From: Isochrysis galbana
Taxonomy: Eukaryota > Haptophyta > Isochrysidales > Isochrysidaceae
Assembly (NCBI GenBank): GCA_018136815.1
Contig: CM030937.1
Location: 1,693,279-1,757,278, forward strand
DNA: 64,000 nt
Direction of reading: 5' to 3'
A program made the translations under genes and the position numbers. The notes beneath the pieces are model-generated. The model ran no database searches and was not told the origin of the DNA. It was given only the letters and a program-made list of their open reading frames with translations. Numbering within the stretch: position 1 is the stretch's first letter; every line of letters starts with the position of its first letter. Positions 38,779-48,077 of the stretch are shown piece by piece.

Positions 38779-40443
38779 TAAGACCCGTAACAGGTTTGAT
38801 TTGAGCAATCTGGATATCTGGTCGGAGTTCAGATTTGGTATCCAGATAGTATCCGGATACCTCTGGAGCTCATTAGGAATATCCAGATAGATACTGATAG
38901 TCGGGCAGACATGCCAGATATGCCAGATATTCGGAATATCCGGGTATTAGAAACTTATTATTATTCTCCCGGCCACCTTAAATAGATCGACGCCCCTCCG
39001 CCACCGTCGCCTCCACCGCCCTCACCGCCGCCTCCCTCACCGCCACCGCCTTCACCGCCGCCTCCCTCGCCACCGCCGCCTTCGCCGCCGCCTCCCGCCT
39101 CCCTCGCCACCGCAGCCTTCGCCGCCGCCGCCTTCACCGCCGCACCGCCGCCGCCTTCGCCGCCGCCGCCGTCACCACCGCCTCCCTCGCCGCCGCCGTC
39201 ACCACCGCCTCCCTCGCCGCCACCGCCTTCACCGCCGCCTCCCTCACCGCCGTCTCCCTCACCGCCGCCTCCCTCACCTCTCACCTCCGCCACCCTCACC
39301 ACCGCCGCCGTCTCCGCAACCACCATCAATCACCACCGCCTCCCTCACCGCCGCCGCCTTCTCCCCCGCCTCCCTCCCCGCCACCGCCTTCACCGCCACC
39401 GCCCTCCCCGCCACCGCCTTCACCACCGCCGCCCTCGCCTCCGCCGCCCTCACCGCCGCCTCCCTCACCGCCGCCTCCCTCACCGCCGCCTCCCTCACCG
39501 CCGCCTCCCTCACCGCCGCCTCCCTCACCGCCGCCTCCCTCACCGCCGCCTCCCTCACCTTGCCACCCTCACCACCGCCGCCATCTCCGCCACCACCATC
39601 ACCACCGCCTCCCTCACCGCCGCCGCCTTCTCCCCCGCCTCCCTCCCTGCCACCGCCGTCACCATCGCCGCCTTCACCGCCGCCACGTGCAGCCGAACGA
39701 GGCCCCCTCGCCTCCTGCAATCCGCCTCCCGCAGAACGTGCGGGAAGCCGGTCACTGCGTCGTCAACCTGCCACCCCTCCACACCGGGCACGAAAAGCTG
39801 CCTGTGCGGGTGCGGTCGCCCCCGGAGCGGGCGGAAGCCGGCCCTCGTCACCTCCGCGTTCGGCTTCACCGGCTGGGGGAGGAGGCGGAGACGCCCATCC
39901 GCGGAGGTGACGAGGGGGTGGAGAGGGGGGGGGGGGGAAGAGAGATTTACCGGCATCCATTTTCTCATGGTTAACTTTCTCATGGTAACCATCAACTCGC
40001 AAGACAGCCGTCGACGGCTGCGTGCCCCCCTCGGCTCTCCGCTCACTCCCTTGTGATTACATGAATAAGTATGATGTTTTATGGAATTACATGATGTCAG
40101 TAGCTACTCGCCCTCTCCCTCTCGATCCATAATACAAGCAAACACTTCAGCGCGCGGAGACAGATGTCCGTTGTCATACGAAAACAGGAGTTTCATTGAA
40201 GAATACCAAATGAAGGGTAACGGAGCGAGAGAGATCGAATTGAGGCGATTCTCAACAACGGTATCTGGATATATGACGGATAACCGGGTACCTGGAAGTA
40301 TCTGGTATGCCAGGATTTACTATCTGGATATCCGGCTGCCTGGTAGCGCGGCGCACGATCCCTACCTGGATACCTGGATCCGTCTACTTAATAGGCAAAG
40401 ATACCTATTATCTAGATATCTGGTAAACCGGTTACGGGTCTTA
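38779..40443. mobile_element. hAT-like element, 1665 bp, with 8-bp target duplication
   Basis: Inverted ends: left TAAGACCCGTAACAGGTTTG, right (reverse complement) TAAGACCCGTAACCGGTTTA. CTCCCCAG is exactly duplicated (38771-38778 and 40444-40451). Both subterminal zones are packed with TATCTGGATAT-type words in both orientations. The interior (about 38990-39690) is a CCGCCTCCCTCACCG-type array, followed by a GC-rich 200-bp stretch with host-like codons. Confidence 0.9.
38990..39690. repeat. CCGCC/CTCCCTCACCG array inside the hAT-like element
   Basis: About 700 bp of units near 15 bp such as CCGCCGCCTCCCTCA, most regular at 39450-39555. Plus strand encodes Ser-Pro-Pro-Pro repeats and minus strand Gly-Glu-Gly-Gly repeats. 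Following it, 39690-39900 reads LPPLHTGHEKLPVRVRSPPE in one frame and could be a captured piece of a host gene such as a Pro-rich wall protein; this is inference. Confidence 0.7.
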
Positions 40444-40676
40444 CTCCCCAGCTCGGACGCTCGGACTCGAACCGCGAGCACCAAGCACCGAGCGCCGAGA
40501 GCCTAGCGGGTGGCACCATACCACCATACCACCGAGCCACTAGTCCGCCACGCATTGTAAGAGTTTAGAGATCAAATGCGCTTAAACTTTTCGCCTTTTC
40601 GCCCCCTTCCCCTTGCGCTTGCGCCCCCTCCCTCTTGCAGCTCAGCACAGCGTCTGCCCGAAACCTAACTCTAATC

Positions 40677-41138
40677 AGTGATGGTGCATCAGTACTGACG
40701 TCAGTTTTTACATCAGTGTCAGTTCACCTCAAGCTGACAACTGATGTCAATTGTCAGTTGTCAGCAGTCAGCAGGTTGGAGCGGTGGAGTGGGGAGAAAA
40801 ACAAAACACGCAGTCCTCTTTACTTTCTACAGCCAAAGAAAAAAAGTAAAACAAGTCAATCTGGGGTTTGAATCCGTGCCCAGCATCGCATACCGCACGC
40901 ACAGAGCAACCTGAGCCGCTAGGGGCCCGTTGTTGGATGATAGCGGGCGTTTTGTGGTGTATTTAGAGTGTTGCAACTTGCAGCAAAGACACATGTCGCT
41001 GATGTCAGCTGATATTTTGCTCGCTCAGAGCCTTTGAGGTGATGTCAGCTGATAGACCTCATCAGCTGACATCAGCTACTGATGTCAGTGTTAGCTCGAA
41101 GTTGGTGTCAGCTAACGGACTGATGCACCATCACGGTC
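40677..41138. mobile_element. Inverted-repeat element, about 460 bp
   Basis: Ends GTGATGGTGCATCAGT at the left and its inverse ACTGATGCACCATCAC at the right. Inside, CTGATGTCAG, CAGCTGACATCAG and similar words recur. The right end resembles the right end of the MITE at 62085-62555 (CAGTCCGT.AGCT and ACATCAGTA), so the two are related. No exact target duplication was found. Confidence 0.65.
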
Positions 41139-41577
41139 ATGCGTGCCGTCGCCAGGCGGGGTAGCTAGTACGTGTGGCTAGCGGCAGTACGTGGCAGTAG
41201 CGGTACTGAATCTCATCATAAGGAAAAATCGAAGCGCGCTGAGCGCTGAAGGTTGCCCTTGCATCGCTTGCAAGAGTTGTGTTGATGAACCTGAACCTAT
41301 TCCTATAGCGCATACGGTAACGCTCCCCCGCTCCCCCGCTGTAACTGCACACCAGCGCGCCCAACCCCCCCCCCGCTCCGGCGCGATACCCATCCAAATG
41401 CTTGGCGCAACGGACGTGGCCACAAGCCGCCATTGTGGCTACGGTCCACCACCTCTCTTGAGTAACCCGTGCACGGCGTCGATCTCGGCGGCCGATGGGG
41501 TAAGCCAATCTGCAACAGCACCAGCCACACGCACAGGACACTGGAACCTGGAAATGGTGGAACGGCGTTGGGAGTGC

Positions 41578-43108
41578 CTATCGTCCATTGCGCCTCGACC
41601 CGGAACGCCCGCCTTGCCGGCCGCCAAAACCACCGGTCTTGCGCCCTCCTCGTGCAGTTTGAGCAAGGAACCTCTCGCGCCTGGCTGCCTTGCGTGCCGC
41701 ACCCGATCCTGGTGCTCCATGCACACCACCACCTGGCCGCCCGCGACCTGTGGGCACGGAGCCTGCACCTGGGATTGACAGGGACTCCTCTTCGTCCCCA
41801 TCCTTTCGCCCAGAGGAGCTTGCACCGGAATCCTTGGCCATGGGCGACTTTCTCTTCTTTGTCGAGCTGCTTCCGTTCGCCACGGCCGACTCCCGCGAGA
41901 AGCCGGCCTTCGTTGTCTTCAAGCTTTTGGCTGGACCGTTTGGCGCCTTGGATCTAGTTGCATCAAGTTGACGCTTTCGGCTTGCCTGGGCGCCGCGCAC
42001 CCAGAACTCGTCGCTCTCACTCCCTGACTTTCCACCGACCTCATCGCCGTCATTGTCCGCCCCTTCACCGTCGACATCACCATCTGCGTTCTCATCACTG
42101 CTACCCTTCACAGAGCCATTTTGGGCTGCCTCGAGTTTCTCCCTATCCCAAAATGGTATGCCCTCCTTGAACAGCATCATTTCCCGCCGTACATCGGAGT
42201 CAGAGTCCTCATCAGAGTCGGAAGCCTCACCCTCGGAGCTTGGAGAAATCTGGGCCCGGGCAAAGTCGCGCGCCGAAGCAGATTCGGGCTCAGATTGAGC
42301 CACGCCCTCCTTGCTGTCGCCCTCTTCCCAAAAGGGACGGCCCTCCATGAAGGCCTCCTCCTCGTCCAGCTCGGCCTCGCTCTCTTCGCCGCCGTCACCG
42401 TCTACATCCTGACTGCTCTCGTCGGCCGAGTCTGGGCCGCTCTCGCTTGCCGAGTCTGCGCTGCATTCACCATTTGAGCCCNNNNNNNNNNNNNNNNNNN
42501 NNNNNNNNNNNNNNNNNNNNNNNNNNNNNNNNNNNNNNNNNNNNNNNNNNNNNNNNNNNNNNNNNNNNNNNNNNNNNNNNNTCGCTGTTGTCGCTTACCG
42601 AGTCCTCGCCACCCTCGGCGCGCTCATCCTCCTCTGGACCCCACTCAGCATCATATTTCTGCCCTCCAGCGTGGTGCTCACCGGGCGCACGCTCCTCCCA
42701 CGCGCGCCTTTTCGCTTCCCTCTTCGCGGCTCGTTCTGCCTCGGCCGCTATCCTCGCCTTCTCCTGCGCGAGCAGCTTCTGGAACCTCTTGCCATTCACA
42801 TGGCCTTCCACCGTCTTGGGCTGCCTCGAGACTGGCATGCGGCTCAGCGTACAGAACATGAGGTGTGGATCGCGCTTGTGTGGCACAAGGTATGGCGCGT
42901 GCTGATCGAAGTCGTACGCCTGCATCGCCGCCCGTTTGCGGTACGTCTTGCCTGCCCAGTGAGCCAGCAGCAGAGGCAGCTGGGGGGCGACTTCGTGTGC
43001 GGTGGTTTTGCAGAGCACCTTGCCCGAAGGGAGGAGGGATGCGTCCGGGTGCGAGGCGAGGAAGTGGGAGACATCGGGCGAGAGAGGCGGAGGAGGAGAG
43101 GACGTCAT
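41578..43108 (-). CDS. SURF2: SURF2 homologue (contains an assembly gap)
   Basis: SURF2 is a conserved nucleolar/nuclear eukaryotic protein linked to ribosome biogenesis. From the ATG at 43106-43108 the N-terminal half shows the family layout: DVSHFLASHPDASLLPSGKV, CKTTAHEVAPQLPLLLAHW, GKTYRKRA, AYDFDQHAPYLVPHKRDPHL, MFCTLSRMPVSRQPKTVEGH and NGKRFQKLLAQEKAR. The C-terminal half is acidic (EDSVSDNS, then DVDGDGGEESEAELDEEE) and ends in a basic Gly/Arg tail (FGGRQGGRSGSRRNGR) typical of nucleolar proteins. The 100-N gap at 42482-42581 falls in the acidic part; its true length is unknown, which is why the frames on either side do not match. Two similar blocks, PFWEEGDS and PFWDREKLEAAQ, follow the gap. 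No introns seen. Confidence 0.87.
42482..42581. other. Assembly gap (100 N) within SURF2
   Basis: Both flanks code for the same acidic Ser/Asp/Glu-rich region, so the gap probably hides a low-complexity repeat that failed to assemble. Confidence 0.99.
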
Positions 43109-43248
43109 GCCGAAAGAGAAGAGGGGGAGGGAGGGAAAAAGAGAGGGAGAGAGGGGGGGGGGGGGCGGGGCGGAGGGAAGGGCGAGAAGGAGAGAGGGAG
43201 GGGGAGAGAGAGAGCGAGAGCGAGAGAGAGAAAGGAGGGGGGGGCGGC

Positions 43249-43300
<52 letters not shown>
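43109..43300 (-). repeat. Pyrimidine-rich leader of SURF2 with (GA)n on the plus strand
   Basis: Purine-rich plus strand ending in (GA)n at about 43250-43292; the coding strand is CT-rich down to the ATG. Confidence 0.75.
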
Positions 43301-43449
43301 GAGGCGATGGAGAGCCGCGCGGCCCACGGAACGCGTCGTCTCCCGACAAGACGGACTCTTCTTACGAGTAGTAAGTACTACTAGTCAGCATACTCCTACA
43401 GATATAAAGTCAACTCTGATTCTCACACAGCTGCCCCGCTGCCCCCTCC

Positions 43450-43876
43450 TTGGGGTTGACGTAAGTTTTGTAAAAAATTTTGTCAAATTTGGGTGGTCAA
43501 TCGAAATCGAAATTTTTGACCAAAATTTGGGGCCTTTCACTTGGAAAGAAACAAAACTTGGGGGGCCGCGCGGAGATTGGAAGATGCGACACGCGACACG
43601 CGAGGAGAGAGAGAGGCGCAGCAGGGCGCCGGCTCACGCCCTCGCCTCGTCCCCCAGCTGACGACCCATAACATCTTTCCTCCCTAGCATGAAGGTTTGG
43701 CACGACGTGGTCCACTACGCAGTCGTCGTCGAAGGTGCGAGGGAGAGTGTTATAGGGTTATAATAGGACAAAATTTTCGAAAGCGTCAAAATTTTGATCA
43801 AAATTTAGGTGCCCAACCCCCAAATTTTGACAACAAAATTTGGGCCCTTACAAAACAAAACTTACGTCAAAGCCAA
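43450..43876. mobile_element. hAT MITE, 427 bp, with 8-bp target duplication
   Basis: Ends TTGGGGTTGACGTAAGTTTT and (reverse complement) TTGGCTTTGACGTAAGTTTT, two differences. CCCCCTCC flanks both sides exactly (43442-43449 and 43877-43884). Subterminal AAATTTGGG and CAAAATTTTG words recur as in the hAT element at 19370. A small frame (MKVWHDVVHYAVVVEGARES) occurs in the middle but is too short to judge. Confidence 0.9.
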
Positions 43877-44464
43877 CCCCCTCCCCTCCTCCCCTAAAAA
43901 AAACCATTCCATAGTCTCGCCTCGCACGCGGCTGTTGGTCTCTGTCGTACAGCCGCGCCTAAATAGAAAAGTGCAGCGTTTTCGGCCAAAATAAATTATT
44001 TTCAAAATATGCAGTGCATATATGCAAAACATAAAATATGAAAAAAACAAAAAACTCCCCCAAATCTGCAATCTGCAATCTGCAATCTGAAGCAAAAAAT
44101 ACAAAATACAAAATGTGTGCCGTGTGCGAGCAACGAGCGGCGGCGCGGGGGCGCGCACAAAGTTTTGCGCTAAAGAACAATCAATAATGACCATGAGCAA
44201 GCAAAGTCGTAGACGTAGAAAAAGTAGCACGTGTGGGTGGACGCAGTGGCGCACTAGCCCTCCCCCATCCACCCCCCCCCCCCCAGGCAGCTTGCCTTCA
44301 TTTGGTCTCCTTTCCCTCCGTTCCGGCGGCTGAGGTGTCGTTCCGTCAATTGTGGGACATCAGTCGAATTGAGCGATCAAATGTCCACAGTTATTTAAAA
44401 TTAAATAACACTGCGTGGGGATAACAACTACATGCAGTTTACTGAATAGTATCAACTGAGCACC

Positions 44465-44790
44465 ATTGTGCACGCCGTGCGCATTGGGCACGGCGCGGTG
44501 TCCCCCCCCCCCGCGGAGACGCCGTGCGTGCGAATCCCGATTTTTTCTCTCTGCGTGCCGCCTAATGCGCACAATTACGTAAATGTGCAATATAAGAGAT
44601 GTTTCGTTGCGCAGCACCTGTGATGGCTTGCAATCACAATGTGCACGCCGCGCATGGGCACGGCGCGATGTGCATCGGCCCCCCCGCGGAGACGCCGTGC
44701 GTGCGCATTTCGACTTTTTCCGGGGACTCGCACGGCGTGCGCTCGACGAAACTTTCCACCTCGCGCATGTGATTGCCACTCATCATGCGC
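44465..44790. repeat. Two diverged repeats rich in GCACGGCGTGC palindromes
   Basis: TGTGCACGCCGTGCGCATTG at about 44468 and TGTGCACGCCGCGCATGGGC at about 44640 begin similar blocks, each with GGGCACGGCGCG(g/a)TGT and CCCCGCGGAGACGCCGTGCG. A third GCACGGCGTGC lies near 44730 and a fourth near 44790. A shorter relative, CCCCGCGGCGCATGGGGGAC, is in the 294-bp element. Confidence 0.7.
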
Positions 44791-44898
44791 ACGGCGTGCA
44801 CGCATCTGGAACTTCCAGAGAGTCTTCTTCCCCTCCCAGGCACCTTTCCACACGCTCTCCTCTTCCCCTCCTCCTCCACAAGCCTCGCTCCTTCGACA

Positions 44899-45071
44899 TG
44901 GGCCAGTACTTTGTCTTCATCGCCAAGCGACTCGGTCACCGCACCTACGAGGAGATCCGCGCCCCAGCCTTGAAACCCCGCGGTTGGTGTGAACGCCACG
45001 TCCTCCACCTTCTCTTGTTCAAGGCAGAGACGCGCTGCGCAGAGGGGCGACGCTGCCCACCGGGTTTGTAG
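44899..45071 (+). CDS. Possible first exon of an unrecognised gene
   Basis: ATG preceded by a coding-strand CT-rich leader (tcttcccctcctcctccac and similar), as for other genes here. The frame reads MGQYFVFIAKRLGHRTYEEI then RAPALKPRG with strong G/C third positions, followed by a GTTGGT donor-like site and then by less convincing codons to a stop at 45069-45071. I found no matching second exon; it may be truncated by the crystallin-like cassette. Confidence 0.3.
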
Positions 45072-45138
45072 TGGCCCTCGTCGTCAGTGGAGAGAGGCTC
45101 TCACGTGGCAGTGCGCCGCCGATTGGAGCGAGGATTCC

Positions 45139-45789
45139 TCACTTCGCGCATTTGACGTCGAGGGTGGAGATGTCGTTCGCCTTGAACTTGTTCAACCCGT
45201 ACTCGTTTCCTCTTTCGTACCTTGCGCCTCCAAAAAGCGTTCCCTTCGCGCCTCCTTTGTTGGTGTGCTCGTAGACAAGTGCTCTACAGTCGTCGCGGAC
45301 ACTGATTCCTAGAATCTTGTCGTTCAGATCATGGTCGGTCAAGTTATACACATCTTGCCCGAAACCCTGTTTGCGATCGACTTTCCCATCCTTCCAGTAA
45401 ACGACCACAGGGGGATTTTTACTGTCATTTGAGGGAGCAGCCTCACTCTTCGATTCCTCCACATTCCTGACAATGGAGTCTGCGCTCTTGTCCATCATCT
45501 TGGAAAGTGTAGTGCGGATCAAGCTCCCGTTCAGCTTGCTCACGTTGTCAGCGGCTGTTCGATCGGTGCTGCACACGTAAGACTGGCCATAAAATGGCTG
45601 AAAGCCCGGGATTTTGGGTGCGGTGCACCACATTTTCTCATCGATCTTCTCGTTGAAGACTGAGCCGTACTTGTCCGAACACATGATGACTTCAGAATCA
45701 AACAGTCCAGACCCTGCCCGCGTCAATGCGCAGTACCCGGGCACGCGATGGGTGACTTCGGGATCGGCTATGTTGAGAGTATTTGACAT
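45139..45789 (-). CDS. Beta/gamma-crystallin-like domain protein
   Basis: Single 216-residue frame from ATG at 45787-45789. The C-terminal 80 residues (ILGISVRDDCRALVYEHTNK, GGAKGTLFGGARY, then FKANDISTLDVKCAK) match the Greek-key pattern: an aromatic strand, Gly-Gly turn, and a final D-x-S/T-x-x-x-V strand. Such domains bind Ca in microbes and occur in secreted or stress proteins and in protease-inhibitor-like folds. The N-terminal 130 residues (MSNTLNIADPEVTHRVPGYC, then Cys-containing MWCTAPKIPGFQPFYGQSYV) are unrecognised; no clear signal peptide. Codons look less GC-biased than neighbouring genes, and imperfect direct repeats (about 45018-45067 and 45909-45975, with GGCGAC.CTGCCCACCGG) flank the gene, both hinting at insertion as a unit. 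The domain call is moderate, function unknown. Confidence 0.55.
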   Translation of the reverse strand: MSNTLNIADPEVTHRVPGYCALTRAGSGLFDSEVIMCSDKYGSVFNEKIDEKMWCTAPKIPGFQPFYGQSYVCSTDRTAADNVSKLNGSLIRTTLSKMMDKSADSIVRNVEESKSEAAPSNDSKNPPVVVYWKDGKVDRKQGFGQDVYNLTDHDLNDKILGISVRDDCRALVYEHTNKGGAKGTLFGGARYERGNEYGLNKFKANDISTLDVKCAK

Positions 45790-46302
45790 ATTGGAGGGGG
45801 GGGGGTCCTAACATACCCTATATTTTTTTTTCGGCGGGCTGGGAGTGGTGACTGCCTATCGAGTGACGCCACGCCCTTGCCCCACGCTGTCGGGGGGGGG
45901 GGCATCCTCAAGGCAGTGACGCGCATCCGGTGGGAGGACACGCGTGGCTCGCGGGGCGACACTGCCCACCGGCTTGTCGAGCAGCAGCGCCCACGTGCGC
46001 TCCATGTAGTGGCGTGTTTTGGGTTAACGAGACTGGTTGAAAAAGAAAACATGCACATCTGGGTGGAAAAAAATAATAACCTGGTCCTCTTTTGACGGAA
46101 CGCGACTTTGCCTGCGCGACCGCCACCAGCTCTACGAGACGCCGGGGCCCCTCGCCGCCGCGGCCGCGCAGCGGTGCCTCGCCCACGCCGACGCGGTCTG
46201 CCCGTCCGGCGGCCCGTCCGGCGCCGTCAACCGTCAACCGTCAAGGCGGCTTGCCTTCATTTGGTAGCTCCAGCCTCGCCGCGACCGATCTTGATTGATG
46301 GT

Positions 46303-46352
46303 GTTCTCGGACCGTGACGTGACAGGTGCCTGAAGTGGAACAGGGGCTGTAG
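46303..46352 (-). repeat. 45-bp dispersed repeat, copy 2
   Basis: Reverse complement of the block at 11585-11635: TGTTCCACTTCAGGCACCTG then TCACGTCACGGTCCGAGAAC and ACC. About three differences over 45 bases. Confidence 0.75.
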
Positions 46353-46542
46353 CGTAGTCTCTGTAGGCGGGGCTCCGGAGAGCGAAAAACGCGGCCTCAG
46401 CCGTCAGCCGGCAATTTTGGCTCGCTTGCGGCACTTGGGGTTGGGCTGGATCGGATGCTAGGCAGAGGGTCTTCCTCCCACAGCTCAGCTTCCCCCAACA
46501 TAGCTGTGCTCAATTCGGGATCCTCGGGTACTTACTTGAAGG

Positions 46543-47301
46543 CTAGCGTCCACAGGAGTGGCCTCTATCTACGTTTGAATCGACGACGGCCGAGCGGTCG
46601 AGCGCTTCCTCACCGAGCCACGGATGTCTCAAACGAAGCGAGGAGGCCTCAAGCCGACGGAGAACTCCACTCAGGGCTACCCGGAAGCCCACGCGAGCAT
46701 ACAACGAGACGGGCCCCGACTCGAGCAACGTCCACAACTAAGGTGTCGTTCCGTCAATTGTGGGACATCAGTCGAATTGAGCGATCGAATTTCCACAGAG
46801 TTCTATTTTAAAATTAAATGCAGACTAGCATAACAACTTTTTTTTCTCTGCTTTCCCCCGCGGCGCATGGGGGACGCCGTGTCGGCGCTTTTTTTACAGC
46901 GGACGTGATTGCTCCACGGGCCCTGATATCCATCGTAGTGTTGCCATGTTACGGGTAAAAAACTTTTCGCACACACTGTAAAAAGAAATTAATAACAAAA
47001 AATCACCTGGCCCTCTTTTGACGGAACGCGACTTCAGAGGCCACAGGCGCCGCATCCCTAGCTCACGAGCGACACGCATCACTTCCCGTAACAAAGTCCT
47101 CCCAACGCCTTGACCGCGCCAATCAGGGGTCACCCAAAAGTCGCACAGCTCGCCCGAGCGCCCACCCGACAGCGGGTTCACGCGCACCAAGCCCTTCGTC
47201 GAAGCAACGGCGAACGCTCCTTTCGCGGGGCGCGAGTAGGACGGTGGGATATCGTCGCTCCAGTGCGAAAAAGGCACAACATGCATCCTTCGCCGACCCA
47301 A
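46543..47301 (-). pseudogene. GNAT-family N-acetyltransferase interrupted by a 294-bp insertion
   Basis: The 5' part (47301-47035) reads GELCDFWVTPDWRGQGVGRT then LLREVMRVARELGMRRLW, the acetyl-CoA loop (Q/R-x-x-G-x-G/A) and following helix of GNAT enzymes. The 3' part (46740-46543) reads TLLESGPVSLYARVGFRVAL, the family's final strand-helix (LYxxxGF). Between them lies the element 46741-47034. No GT-AG pair I could find restores the frame across it, so the gene appears broken rather than spliced, unless a base is wrong. Substrate unknown. The N-terminus is uncertain: an upstream frame with FQIRDAGRPPRTAPSWYKF ends at a CAG|GTAGGC donor and may be a first exon. Confidence 0.7.
46741..47034. 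mobile_element. 294-bp inverted-repeat element inside the acetyltransferase ORF
   Basis: Same ends as the 1776-bp element at 44333-46108: AGGTGTCGTTCCGTCAATTG at left and CTTTTGACGGAACGCGACTT at right. The adjoining GGGACATCAGTCGAATTGAG is identical in both. It behaves like a short, internally deleted relative. CCACA occurs near both outer borders (46733-46737 and 47041-47045) but not directly adjacent, so a target duplication is doubtful. Confidence 0.7.
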
Positions 47302-48077
47302 GAGGCGCCTACCTGTCCTAGTCTGAATTTATACCAAGAGGGAGCGGTGCGAGGGGGACGACCCGCATCGCGTATTTGGAAACGAGGGGTACCAAATGAA
47401 GGCAAACGACCTCCCCCTCCCCCCTCCCCCCATCCTCACTGTCTAGTCTAGCTCCCTGGTCCTAGAGCCCTAGCCTTAACACATGCCATATCCATATCCA
47501 TATAAATAATGACCCGCATACATCCTTAGTTCGTAGTTCGCCCCCAGTCGTCAGTTGTCTACTCCGACTCCAGGCCGCAAGCCGGCAGCAGTTAACATGT
47601 TAATGTTAATATGTTTTAATATGGCCTTCGATCCTTCGTCCTTCGATCCCGTTGCTTTCAAGAAAACTAAGCACATCTTGCCTACGCGTGCTGTTTGCAT
47701 ATCGTCTGGCCATTGGAGCCGCCCAAAGGCCCTTGTTTTTTTGGCGACCATGGTTGGGGGGGGGTAGGGGGTAGGGGCGTATTAGGGGCGGCAGACTCGC
47801 GCCCATCGCACTGCGTGACACAAGACACAAGGTTGTGACGGAATCACAGATACCGGGGGGCAGGGGGGACCGAGGGCCGAGCCCCCCTCAACCCCCCAAA
47901 ATATGCATCAAATATGCAGAATACGTAGAGATATGCAAAATCACCGGACAAGGGCCAAAATCCGCAAAACATATCTTGCTTATATTTCTAAATTTCTATC
48001 CGGGCCTATCTCCCCTTACGTATCTATCTCTCTCCTCTCCTCTACAAGACTTAGTCGTAGTGTTTATAATCGTCACG

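Larger units (their letters stand above)
44333..46108. mobile_element. Element bounded by 17-bp inverted repeats, 1776 bp, with cargo ORF
   Basis: Left end AGGTGTCGTTCCGTCAA, right end (reverse complement) AAGTCGCGTTCCGTCAA, 14 of 17 matching. The same two ends, with about 60 and 40 bp of adjoining sequence conserved, bound the 294-bp element at 46741-47034. Inside are GC-rich palindromic repeats (44465-44790), a possible plus-strand first exon (44899) and a minus-strand beta/gamma-crystallin-like ORF (45139-45789). No target duplication is obvious and no transposase is seen, so that it moves as a unit is inference. Confidence 0.55.

Noticed and set aside
38961-39910. Gly/Glu-rich and Ser/Pro-rich ORFs resembling wall proteins
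   Set aside because: Pure CCGCC-type array inside a transposable element; no start or signal peptide, though possible gene capture is noted.
44340-44360. CCGTCAATTG resembling a conserved small-subunit rRNA word
   Set aside because: Similarity covers about 9 bases only and the surrounding sequence has no rRNA features; it is the end of an inverted-repeat element.
46741-47034. Simple intron in the acetyltransferase gene
   Set aside because: No GT-AG pair joins the two halves in frame in the given sequence; kept only as a possibility in the findings.
47860-48008. Complete hAT element ending at 48008
   Set aside because: One end resembles other hAT tips, but no partner end or target duplication was found.
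47835-48077. Upstream extension of the lipase frame
   Set aside because: AT-rich leader with hAT-like subterminal words; ATG at 48078 has better context and codon composition changes there.
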